Positions 24,508 to 35,600 of a stretch of 59,277 nucleotides of DNA are shown one piece after another. The stretch is taken from assembly GCF_025965855.1 (NCBI RefSeq), contig NZ_JAOPWB010000150.1, forward strand, positions 1 through 59,277, read 5' to 3'. This DNA comes from Mycobacterium sp. (GTDB lineage Bacteria > Actinomycetota > Actinomycetes > Mycobacteriales > Mycobacteriaceae). Both the position numbers and the translations under genes were made by a program. Below the pieces are notes generated by a model. The model saw only the letters and a list, made by a program, of their open reading frames with translations. It was not told the origin of the DNA and searched no databases. Numbering within the stretch: position 1 is the first letter of the stretch; the number at the start of each line of letters is the position of its first letter.

Positions 24508-25383
24508 GTGGCTGAGCAGTTGCTGATCGGCGACGTCACGGCCCTGACCGGGATCGCCTCGGGCCGCATCCGCCACTACGAGAAAATCGGGTTGCTGCAC
24601 GCCGAGCACCTGAGCAACGGCTATCGGGTCTTCGACGTCGAACAGGTGCTCGAGCTATTGCGCATCGATCTGATGAGAAGCCTCGGCGTCGGCATCAACG
24701 ACATTCAGCGCTTGCTGGACGGCGGCCAGACCACCCTGGCCGAGTTGCTGGACGAACACCGCGCCCTGCTGGTATGCCAGCGCGATCGGCTGGATCAGCT
24801 GATCGCGGCCATCGATACCGCCACCGGGATCGCCGACGCATCCGATCTCAACGAACACATCCTGCGCAGGCTGGCGACCAGGCATCGCGACAGCATCGGC
24901 GTCATCGGCAGGCTCACCGCCCCACTTTCCCCGTCGGTCACCGCGATGTACGCCCACCTGTTCGACGAGTGGGAGCTGCCGGTCCCCGCTTTGTTCGGGC
25001 AGATGGCGTTACCCGCGGCGGCCAGCACGCTGTTGGCGCAACTGGCCGAGACCCCGGGGGGTGAGGTGCTCTTCGGACGGCTGCGCAAACTCGCCGGCGA
25101 CGTGATTTCGTTAGACGAAAATGATTCCGCCGCAACGGAACTCGCGCGCACTTGGATCGACGAGCAAATGGCCGACCCGTTGCCCGACGACGTGGTCAGC
25201 GTGCTGCGGGGCGTGCGGCCGCTGCTGGAGCACGACCCGGTGATGGTGCAGGGATTCCGCGCCTGGGCCGGATCGATAAGCCCGGCCGCCGCCGATTTCA
25301 TCGACGAGATCGCCCGGCAGACCGCTCGGCGCGGTCTTGAGGCGGTGAGCGTCATCGTGCTGCCCGGCGATGCGTCAATGTGA
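24508..25383 (+). CDS. MerR-family transcriptional regulator
   Basis: A 291-residue regulator with an N-terminal MerR winged helix (LLIGDVTALTGIASGRIRHY, then EKIGLLHAEHLSNGYRVFD) and a long helical C-terminal region that probably binds an effector. It has no cysteine cluster of a metal sensor, so an organic ligand is likelier. GTG at 24508 is used. The 23-bp palindrome just upstream is the likely binding site, controlling itself and the divergent Rieske oxygenase. It is the right-hand boundary of the catabolic cluster; the next gene is conserved core. Confidence 0.83.
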   Translation: MAEQLLIGDVTALTGIASGRIRHYEKIGLLHAEHLSNGYRVFDVEQVLELLRIDLMRSLGVGINDIQRLLDGGQTTLAELLDEHRALLVCQRDRLDQLIAAIDTATGIADASDLNEHILRRLATRHRDSIGVIGRLTAPLSPSVTAMYAHLFDEWELPVPALFGQMALPAAASTLLAQLAETPGGEVLFGRLRKLAGDVISLDENDSAATELARTWIDEQMADPLPDDVVSVLRGVRPLLEHDPVMVQGFRAWAGSISPAAADFIDEIARQTARRGLEAVSVIVLPGDASM

Positions 25384-25453
25384 TGCATATGTGACCGCTG
25401 ATGACTCAAGTGGTTGACGTGACATTTGATGTTTCTGTCCTACCCTGTGGTAT

Positions 25454-26173
25454 GTGTCGGTCTCGCGCCGCGACGTGCTCAAATTCGCGGCCGCGACCCC
25501 GGGTCTGTTAGGGCTGGGCGTCGCGGCGGCGTCGCTGCACGCCGCGCCGGCTTCGGCGTCGCTCGGCACCTTGCTGGACTACGCGGCCGGCGTCATCCCG
25601 GCCAGCCAGATTAGGGCCGCCGGGGCGGTGGGCTCCATCCGGTACGTGTCCGACCGGCGGCCCGGCGGCAACTGGATGCTGGGCAAGCCGATTCAGGTCG
25701 GCGAGGCCCGCGACCTGAGCAGCAACGGGCTCAAGATCGTCTCGTGCTACCAGTACGGCAAGGGCGGCACGGCCGACTGGCTGGGCGGCGCCGGCGCGGG
25801 GCTGCAACACGCCCAACGCGGGATGCAGTTGCATGCGGCCGCCGGCGGTCCGGCGAACGCCCCGATCTATGCGTCGATCGACGACGACCCGTCATACGAC
25901 CAGTACAAGCAGCAGATAGTTCCGTATCTGCGCTCCTGGGAATCGGTGATCGGGCATCAGCGCACCGGCGTGTACGCCAATTCGAAAACCATCGACTGGG
26001 CGCTCCACGACGGCCTGGGCTCGTACTTCTGGCAGCACAACTGGGGCTCACCGAAGGGCTACGCCCACCCGGCCGCGAGCCTGCACCAGGTCGAGATCGA
26101 CAAACGAAGCGTCGGTGGGGTCGGGGTCGACATCAACGAAATCCTCAAACCGCAATTCGGTCAGTGGGCCTAG
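25454..26173 (+). CDS. Tat-exported DUF1906 protein, Rv2525c orthologue
   Basis: A 239-residue protein with a twin-arginine signal (SRRDVLKFAAATPGLLGLGV, cleavage probably after the AxA near residue 35) and a DUF1906 glycoside-hydrolase-like TIM-barrel. Recognisable are IRYVSDRRPGGNWMLGKPI, APIYASIDDD with clustered acidic residues, and VEIDKRSVGGVGVDIN at the end. Rv2525c, just upstream of fas in M. tuberculosis in the same orientation, is a known Tat substrate linked to cell-wall traits. GTG at 25454 is required to keep the twin-Arg signal at the N-terminus. The enzymatic reaction is unproven. TTGACG at 25414-25419 may be part of its promoter. Confidence 0.88.
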   Translation: MSVSRRDVLKFAAATPGLLGLGVAAASLHAAPASASLGTLLDYAAGVIPASQIRAAGAVGSIRYVSDRRPGGNWMLGKPIQVGEARDLSSNGLKIVSCYQYGKGGTADWLGGAGAGLQHAQRGMQLHAAAGGPANAPIYASIDDDPSYDQYKQQIVPYLRSWESVIGHQRTGVYANSKTIDWALHDGLGSYFWQHNWGSPKGYAHPAASLHQVEIDKRSVGGVGVDINEILKPQFGQWA

Positions 26174-26674
26174 GGTCCCGACGGTCCGAGTTCCAGCAAA
26201 CACTCGTTCGCACATTGTCAGGCGCGGCGGGTCCGCGGGACGGGGCTGACGCCGTGTCAACGGCAGTTGAGCAAGCCGATTTTTTTAACATAACGATTAC
26301 ATAACAATCGTGCCTTGATCAGCGCAGTTATAGCTACTCGACCGTAACCACCTACATGCAGCGGGTTTGTTCGCCGCGCCCCCGCGGCCGGTTAAACGGG
26401 GTGTTACCCACGACACGGTTACCCGTGCGTAGAACTCACCAGTAACCAATCAACATGCATATAGGGCACTGATCCTTATGACACGCTTAGTACAGCCGAT
26501 GCTGTCCGCCGCGTCGCTCGATCCACAAGGGCGGTCCGCCGACAGCACACCGGCCAGCCGTCCTCCGGCTGTGATTCGACGGGGAATCGACTGGAACCGA
26601 GCACGCCCCGGCCTGGGGGCTGAGCGGCCGAACGAAACCGAGACGTAAAGACGCATACAGGGGAGAAGCAGAAC
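26174..26674 (+). promoter_or_regulatory. fas upstream region
   Basis: A 501-base region without a conventional gene. It contains an AT-rich stretch (26280-26312) holding the inverted repeat CGATT-N7-AATCG (26294-26310), a second inverted repeat GGTTAC/GTAACC (26417-26422 and 26442-26447) and a 56-codon open frame (26478-26648). In M. tuberculosis FasR controls fas and acpS from this region; I could not confirm a FasR site by eye. GGGGAG at 26660-26665 is the ribosome-binding site for fas. Confidence 0.5.
26478..26648 (+). CDS. possible small ORF in the fas leader
   Basis: ATG at 26478 opens a 56-codon frame (MTRLVQPMLSAASLDPQGRS...) ending in TAA at 26646-26648, 26 bases before the fas GTG and in a different frame from fas. 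There is no clear Shine-Dalgarno, but TATAGGG at 26460-26466 could be a -10 close enough for near-leaderless translation. It may be a chance frame, since GC-rich DNA stays open easily; the distance to fas is what makes it worth noting. Confidence 0.25.
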   Translation: MTRLVQPMLSAASLDPQGRSADSTPASRPPAVIRRGIDWNRARPGLGAERPNETET

Positions 26675-29600
26675 GTGACGATCCACGAGCACGACCGAGT
26701 GTCCGCTGACCGCGACGGGAACAGCCCGCATAGCGCCCATGCTCTGGTCGACCGTCTGACGGCCGGCGAGCCATACGCCATCGCATTCGGCGGCCAGGGC
26801 AGCGCCTGGCTGGAGACGCTCGAAGAGCTGGTGTCGTCGGCCGGGATCGAATCCGACCTGGCAACGCTGGTCGGTGAAGTGGAACTGCTGCTCGAGCCGG
26901 TGGCCAAAGAGCTCGTTGTGGTGCGGCCGATCGGTTTCGAACCGCTGCGGTGGGTGCGTGCGCTGGCGGCCGAGGATCCCATCCCGTCGGACAAGCACCT
27001 GACGTCGGCCGCGGTGTCGATCCCCGGCGTGCTGCTCACCCAGATCGCGGCCGCGCGCGCACTGGCCCGGCAGGGCATGGACTGGACCGCGACACCGCCG
27101 GTGGCGGTCGTCGGGCATTCGCAAGGCGTGCTCGCCGTCGAGGCGTTCAACGCCGCGGGCGCTCGTGACATCGAACTGCTGGCGCTGGCCCAGCTCATCG
27201 GGGCGGCCGGGACGCTGGTTGCCCGCCGGCGGGGGATCTCCGTGCTGGGGAACCGCCCACCGATGGTGTCGGTGACCAACGCCGACCCCGAACGCATTCG
27301 CCGGCTGCTCGACGAGTTCGCGCAGGACGTGCGCACCGTCCTGCCACCGGTGCTGTCCATCCGCAACGGCCGGCGGTCGGTGGTCATCACCGGCACCCCA
27401 GAGCAGCTCTCGCGCTTCGAACTGTATTGCCAGCAGATCTCCGAAAGGGAAGAGGCCGACCGCAAGAACAAGATCCGCGGCGGTGACATCTTCGCGCCGG
27501 TCTTCGACCCGGTACGGGTCGAGGTGGGCTTCCACACGCCGCGGCTGGCCGACGGCATCGACATCGTCGGGAGCTGGGCCGAGAAGGTTGGCCTCGACGT
27601 CGCATTGGCCCGGAAGCTGACCGAGGCCATCCTGGTGAACGGCGTCGACTGGGTGGACGAGATCACGCGGGTTCACCAGGCCGGCGCGCGCTGGATTCTC
27701 GACCTGGGCCCGGGCGACATCCTGACCCGTCTGACCGCGCCGGTGATCCGCGGCCTCGGTGTCGGCATCGTGCCCGCGGCGACCCGCGGCGGTCAGCGCA
27801 ACCTCTTCACCGTCGGGGCCACCCCGGAGGTCGCCCGGCCCTGGTCGACCTACGCCCCGGGCGTGGTGCGCCTGCCCGACGGCCGGGTCAAGCTCTCGAC
27901 GAAGTTCACCCGGCTGACCGGACGGTCGCCGATCCTGCTCGCGGGCATGACCCCGACCACCGTCGACGCCAAGATCGTCGCCGCCGCGGCCAATGCCGGG
28001 CACTGGGCCGAGCTGGCCGGTGGCGGGCAGGTCACCGAAGAAGTCTTCGCCGGCCGCATCGAGGAGCTCTCCGGCCTGCTCGAGCCCGGCCGCACCTATC
28101 AGTTCAACGCCCTATTCCTCGATCCGTACCTGTGGAAGCTGCAGGTGGGCGGCAAGCGGCTGGTGCAGAAGGCCCGCCAGTCCGGCGCGGCGATCGACGG
28201 CCTGGTGATCAGCGCCGGCATCCCGGACCTCGAGGATGCCGTCGAGCTCATCGACGAGCTCAATGACGTCGGCATCAGCAACGTGGTGTTCAAGCCCGGT
28301 ACGGTCGAGCAGATCCGCTCGGTCATCCGCATCGCGACCGAGGTGCCCACCAAGCCGGTGATCATGCACGTCGAGGGCGGGCGCGCCGGCGGGCACCACT
28401 CCTGGGAGGACCTCGACGACCTGCTGCTGGCGACCTACTCGGAGTTGCGGTCGCGTCCCAACATCACCGTCTGCGTCGGCGGCGGCATCGGCACCCCCGA
28501 GCGGGCGGCCGAATACCTGTCCGGGCGCTGGGCGCAGGCCTACGGGTTCCCGTTGATGCCGATCGACGGCATCCTGGTCGGCAGCGCGGCGATGGCGACC
28601 GAGGAGTCCACCACCTCGCCGTCGGTCAAGCGGATGCTGGTCGAAACCAACGGCACCGACCAGTGGATCAGCGCCGGAAAAGCCCAGGGCGGCATGGCTT
28701 CCAGCCGAAGCCAGCTCGGAGCGGACATCCACGAGATCGACAACAGCGCCTCCCGGTGCGGCCGGCTGCTCGACGAGGTCGCCGGTGACGCCGAGGCGGT
28801 CGCCGAGCGTCGCGACGAGATCATCGCGGCGATGGCCAACACCGCCAAGCCGTACTTCGGCGACGTGGGGGAGATGACCTACCTGCAGTGGTTGCGGCGG
28901 TACGTCGAACTGGCCATCGGTGAGGGCGATTCGACCGCCGACACCGCCTCGCCGGGCAGCCCGTGGCTGGCCGACACGTGGCGCGATCGTTTCCAGCAGA
29001 TGCTGCAGCGTGCCGAAGCGCGTTTGCACCCAAAGGATTTCGGGCCGATCGAAGCCCTCTTCGCCGACAAGTCCACCGGTTCGGGTCTGCTGGAAAACCC
29101 GGAGGCGGCGATCGACCTGCTGCTCGACAGCTACCCGGACGCCGGAACCGTGCAACTGCACCCGGCCGATGTGCCGTTCTTCGTCACGTTGTGCAAGACC
29201 CTGGGCAAGCCGGTCAACTTCGTGCCGGTCATCGACAAGGATGTGCGGCGCTGGTGGCGCAGTGACTCGCTGTGGCAGGCCCACGATGCCCGTTACGACG
29301 CCGACCAGGTCTGCATCATCCCGGGCACCGCGGCGGTGGCCGGCATCACGCGGATGGACGAACCCGTCGGCGAGTTGCTGGACCGCTTCGAGCAGGCCGC
29401 CATCGACGAGGCGCTGGCCGCGGGAGCGGAGCCCCGGGCCGTTACGTCGCGCCGGCTGGGCCGCCCCGACGTGACCGGACCGCTGGCCGCCGTGCTCGAC
29501 GCCCCGGACGTGCAGTGGGCCGGCCGCACCACGACCAACCCGGTTCATCGAATCGCCGACCCGAGCGACTGGCTGGTGCACGACGGACCCGAAAGCCACC

Positions 29601-32600
29601 GCGCCACACACTCCTCCACCGGGGCGCGGCTCGAGGTCAACGGCGACAGTGTCGTGCTGAGCGTGCCGGTGTCGGGCGCGTGGGTCGACATCCCATTCAG
29701 CTTGCCCGCCAACACCGTTGACGGTGGTACCCCGGTGGTGTCCACCGAGGACGCCATCACCGCCATGCGCGCGGTCCTGGCGATCGCCGCCGGCGTCGAC
29801 GGGCCGGATTTCTTGCCCGCGGTCACCGACGGGACGGCCACTCTGACGGTGGACTGGGACCCCGAGCGGGTCGCCGATCACACCGGTGTCACGGCCACCT
29901 TCGGCGAGCCGCTGGCGCCCAGCCTCACCACCGTGCCGGACGCGCTGGTCGGCCCCTGCTGGCCCGCCGTTTTCGCGGCGATCGGCTCGGCGGTCACCGA
30001 TTCCGGCGTCCAGGTGGTGGAGGGCGTGCTGAGCCTGGTGCATCTGGACCACGCCGCCCACGTCGTCGGCACGCTGCCGACAATGCGGGCCCAATTGACC
30101 GTAACCGCAACGGCGTCGCCCGCCTTCGACACGGACGTGGGCCGGGTGGTCCCGGTCTCGGTGACGATCACCTCAGGCGAGGGCTCCGTGATCGCGACGC
30201 TCGCTGAGCGTTTCGCGATCCTCGGCCGCACCGGTGCGGCCGAACTCACCGATCCCGTCCGGGCCGGCGGCGCGGTGTCGGAGAATGCGACCGACACCCC
30301 GCGCCGCCGCCGTCGCGACGTCACGCTGGCCGCGCCGGTCGACATGCGCCCGTTCGCGGTCGTGTCCGGTGACCACAACCCGATCCACACCGATCGGGCG
30401 GCCGCGTTGCTGGCGGGCCTGGAATCGCCGATCGTGCACGGCATGTGGCTGTCGGCCGCGGCCCAGCACGCGGCGACCGCCACCGACGGAAAGGCCCGTC
30501 CGCCCGCTCGGCTGGTCGGCTGGACCGCGCGATTCCTGGGCATGGTGCGCCCCGGTGACGAGGTCGACTTCCGGGTGGACCGCGTCGGAATCGACCAGGG
30601 CGCCGAGGTTTTGGAGGTGGCCGCGCGCGTCGGGTCGGATCTGGTGATGTCGGCTACCGCGCGGCTGGGCTCCCCGGGGACGGTCTACGCGTTCCCCGGC
30701 CAGGGCATCCAGCACAAGGGCATGGGCATGGAGGTCCGCGCCCGGTCCAAGGCGGCGCGCAAGGTGTGGGACGCCGCCGACAAGTTCACCCGCGAGACGC
30801 TGGGCTTCTCGGTGCTGCACGTGGTGCGCGACAACCCGACCAGCATCATCGCCAGCGGCGTGCACTACAACCACCCCGACGGCGTGCTGTACCTGACGCA
30901 GTTCACCCAGGTCGCGATGGCGACCGTGGCCGCCGCGCAGGTCGCCGAGATGCGCGAGCAGGGCGCCTTCGTCGAAGGCGCAATCGCGTGCGGCCACTCG
31001 GTCGGTGAGTACACCGCGCTGGCTTGCGTGACGGGCATCTACGAGCTGGAAGCCTTGCTGGAGGTGGTGTTTCACCGTGGGTCGAAGATGCACGACATCG
31101 TGCCGCGCGACGAGTTGGGCCGCTCCAACTACCGGCTGGCGGCGATCCGGCCCTCGCAGATCGACCTGCCCGACGAGGACGTCCCGTCGTTCGTCGGTGG
31201 AATCGCCGAGAGCACCGGGGAATTTCTCGAGATCGTGAACTTCAACCTGCGTGGCTCTCAGTACGCGATCGCCGGCACGGTGCGCGGCCTGGAGGCCCTG
31301 GAGGCCGAGGTCGAGCGTCGCCGGGAGCTCAGCGGCGGGCGGCGCTCGTTCATTGTCGTGCCGGGCATCGACGTGCCGTTCCACTCGCGGGTGTTGCGCG
31401 TCGGCGTCGCCGAGTTCCGGCGAGCGCTGGACCGGGTCATGCCGCGCGACAAGGATCCCGACATCATCATCGGGCGCTACATCCCGAACCTGGTGCCGCG
31501 GCCGTTCACGCTCGATCGCGACTTCGTCCAGGAGATCCGGGATTTGGTGCCCGCCGAGCCGCTCGATGAGATCCTCGCCGACTACGACACCTGGCGTCGT
31601 GAACGGCCGGCAGAGCTGGCCCGCAGGGTGTTGATCGAGCTGCTGGCCTGGCAGTTCGCCAGCCCCGTGCGCTGGATCGAAACCCAGGACCTGCTGTTCA
31701 CCGAGGAGGCCGCGGGTGGCCTCGGTGTGGAGCGGTTCGTCGAGATCGGCGTGAAGTCGGCGCCGACCGTCGCCGGACTGGCCACCAACACCCTCAAGCT
31801 GCCCGAATACGCCCACAGCACAGTGGAAGTGCTCAATGCCGAGCGCGACGCCGCCGTGCTGTTCGCCACCGACACCGACCCGGAGCCCGAGGGCGAGCTG
31901 GATGAGGCGGATACGGCGCCCAGCCCTGATGTCGCGCCAGCCGTCGCTCCGGCTGCCGCCGGAGCTCCGTCCGCCGCTCCGACGGGCGCAGCCCGACCCG
32001 ACGACATCGGGTTCGACGCCGCGGACGCCACCCTGGCGCTGATCGCGCTGTCGGCCAAGATGCGCATCGACCAGATCGAACAGCTGGACTCCATCGAGTC
32101 CATCACCGACGGCGCGTCGTCGCGGCGCAACCAGCTGCTGGTGGACCTGGGTTCGGAGCTGAACCTGGGCGCCATCGACGGCGCCGCCGAGGCCGATCTG
32201 GCCGGTCTGCGCTCGCAGGTGACCAAGCTGGCGCGCACCTACAAGCCTTACGGCCCAGTGCTTTCCGACGCGATCAACGATCAGCTGCGCACCGTTCTGG
32301 GGCCGTCGGGCAAGCGGCCCGCCGCCATCGCCGAGCGGGTCAAGAAGACCTGGGAGCTCGGGGACGGCTGGGCCAAGCACGTCACGGTGGAAGTGGCGCT
32401 GGGCACCCGCGAGGGCACCAGTGTTCGTGGGGGCGCGATGGGCCACCTGCACGAGGGCGCGCTGGCCGATGCCGGATCCGTCGACAAGGTCATCGACGCG
32501 GCGGTCACGTCGGTCGCCGCACGCCGCGGCGTTTCCGTGGCGCTGCCGTCGGCGGGCGGTGGCGGCGGCGCGACCATCGACACGGCCGCGCTGAGTGAAT

Positions 32601-35600
32601 TCACCGATCAGATCACCGGCCGCGACGGTGTGCTGGCCTCGGCGGCCCGCCTGGTGCTGGGCCAGTTGGGCCTCGACAATCCGGTCAGCGTGTCCCCGGC
32701 GACCAGCGATGCCGAGCTCATCGACCTGGTCACCGCCGAATTAGGTGCGGACTGGCCGCGTTTGGTGGCTCCGGTGTTCGACGCCAAGAAGGCCGTCGTG
32801 TTCGACGACCGTTGGGCCAGCGCCCGCGAGGACCTGGTCAAGCTCTGGCTGACCGACGAGGGCGACATCGACGCCGACTGGGTGCGGCTGTCCGAACGCT
32901 TCGAGGGTGCCGGCCACGTCGTCGCCACCCAGGCCACCTGGTGGCAGGGCAGGTCGCTGGCCGCGGGCCGTCAGATCCACGCGTCGCTGTACGGCCGCAT
33001 CGCCGCCGGCGCCGAGAACCCGCTGCCGGGTCCCCGCAACGGCGAGGTCGCCGTGGTGACGGGCGCTTCCAAGGGTTCGATCGCCGCGTCGGTGGTCGCA
33101 CGACTGCTCGACGGTGGCGCCACCGTCGTCGCGACGACATCCAAGCTCGACGACGAGCGGCTGGCGTTCTACCGCGGGCTGTACCGCGACCACGCCCGTT
33201 ACGGTGCCGCGCTGTGGGTGGTGGCCGCCAACATGGCGTCCTACTCCGACATCGACGCCCTGGTCGAATGGATCGGCACCGAGCAGACCGAAAGCCTTGG
33301 GCCACAGTCGATTCACGTCAAGGACGCGCAGACCCCGACGCTGCTGTTCCCGTTCGCGGCCCCGCGCGTCGCGGGCGACCTCTCCGAGGCCGGTTCGCGG
33401 GCCGAGATGGAGATGAAGGTTCTGCTGTGGGCCGTGCAGCGGCTGATCGGCGGCCTGTCGAAGATCGGCGCCGAGCGCGACATCGCGTCGCGGCTGCACG
33501 TGGTGCTACCGGGCTCGCCCAACCGCGGAATGTTCGGCGGGGACGGCGCTTACGGTGAGGCCAAGTCGGCGCTGGACGCCGTGGTGAGCCGCTGGCACGC
33601 CGAGTCGTCGTGGGCGGCCCGAGTCAGCCTGGCGCACGCGCTGATCGGCTGGACCCGGGGCACCGGCCTGATGGGTCACAACGACGCCATCGTCAGCGCC
33701 GTCGAGGAGGCCGGCGTGACCACCTACTCGACCGACCAGATGGCCGCGATGCTGTTGAACCTGTGCGACGTGGAGTCCAAGGTGGCCGCCGCCGGCGCGC
33801 CGATCAAGGCGGACCTGACCGGCGGCCTCGCCGACGCCAACCTCGACATGGCCGAACTCGCCGCCAAGGCGCGCGAGGAGCATGCCGCGAAGGCCGCAGA
33901 AGAAGCCGACGACGGCCCGGCCGAAGGCACCATTGCCGCGCTGCCGTCCCCGCCGCGCGGGTTCCGTCCCGCACCGCCTCCGGCATGGTCTGACCTCGAC
34001 GTCGACCCCGCCGACCTGGTGGTGATCGTCGGCGGCGCCGAGCTCGGGCCGTACGGCTCGTCGCGCACCCGGTTCGAAATGGAGGTCGACAACGAGCTGT
34101 CGGCGGCCGGCGTCCTCGAGCTGGCCTGGACCACCGGGCTGATCCGCTGGGAGGATGACCCCCAACCGGGTTGGTACGACACCGAATCCGGTGAGCTGGT
34201 CGACGAGGCCGACCTCGTTGAGCGCTACCACGACGTCGTGGTGGAACGCTGCGGCATCCGTGAGTTCGTCGACGACGGAGCCATCGGCCCCGACCACGCT
34301 TCGCCCCTGCTGGTGTCGGTGTTCCTGGACAAGGACTTCGCCTTCGTGGTGTCCTCGGAGGCCGACGCCCGCGCCTTCGTCGAGTTCGACCCGGAGCACA
34401 CGGTCATCCGGCCGGTGCCCGACTCCGGCGACTGGCAGGTCATCCGCAAGGCGGGCACCGAGATTCGGGTGCCGCGAAAGACCAAGCTGTCGCGGGTCGT
34501 GGGCGGCCAGGTCCCGAGCGGGTTCGACCCGACGGTGTGGGGCATCAGCCCCGACATGGCCAGTTCCATTGACCGCCTGGCGGTGTGGAACATCGTGGCG
34601 ACCGTCGATGCGTTCCTGTCCGCCGGCTTCAGCCCGGTCGAGGTGATGCGCTACGTGCACCCGAGCATGGTGGGCAACACCATGGGCACGGGCATGGGCG
34701 GTGGCAGCTCGATGCAGACGATGTACCACGGAAACCTGTTGGGCCGTAACAAGCCGAACGACATCTTCCAGGAAGTGCTGCCGAACATCGTTGCCGCGCA
34801 CGTGGTTCAGTCCTACATCGGCAGCTATGGCGCGATGATCCATCCGGTCGCCGCGTGCGCGACGGCCGCCGTTTCGGTGGAGGAGGGCGTCGACAAGATC
34901 CGGCTGGGCAAAGCCGAGATGGTGGTCGCCGGCGGCATCGATGACCTCACGCTGGAAGGCATCATCGGCTTCGGTGACATGGCCGCCACCGCCGACAGCG
35001 CCACGATGCGCGGCAAGGGCATCCACGACTCGAAATTCTCCCGGCCCAATGACCGGCGCCGGCTGGGCTTCGTCGAAGCCCAAGGGGGCGGCACCATCCT
35101 GCTGGCCCGCGGCGACCTGGCACTCAGGATGGGCCTGCCGGTGCTCGCGGTCGTGGCGTTCGCCCAATCGTTCGGCGACGGCGTGCACACCTCGATCCCG
35201 GCCCCGGGCCTGGGGGCGCTTGGCGCGGGCCGCGGCGGCAAGGACTCGCCGCTGGCGCGTGCGCTGGCCAAGCTGGGCGTGACCGCCGACGACGTCGCCG
35301 TGATCTCGAAGCACGGCACGTCGACGCTGGCCAACGATCCCAACGAGACCGAGCTGCACGAGCGCCTGGCCGACTCGCTCGGCCGGTCCCCGGGCGCGCC
35401 GTTGTTTGTGGTGTCGCAGAAGAGCCTCACCGGCCACGCCAAGGGCGGCGCGGCGGTCTTCCAGATGATGGGCCTGTGCCAGATGCTGCGCGACGGGGTG
35501 ATCCCGCCCAACCGCAGCCTGGATTGCGTCGACGACGAACTGGCGGGTTCCGCGCACTTCGTCTGGGTGCGAGAGACACTCCGGCTCGGTGAGAACTTCC

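Noticed and set aside
22215..24515. 766-residue plus-strand frame across the CrtC-like and Rieske genes
   Set aside because: It overlaps two well-supported genes in other frames and is Arg/Gly-rich without family similarity.
26174..26674. A specific FasR binding site
   Set aside because: Inverted repeats are visible, but I cannot match any to the known FasR site with confidence by eye.
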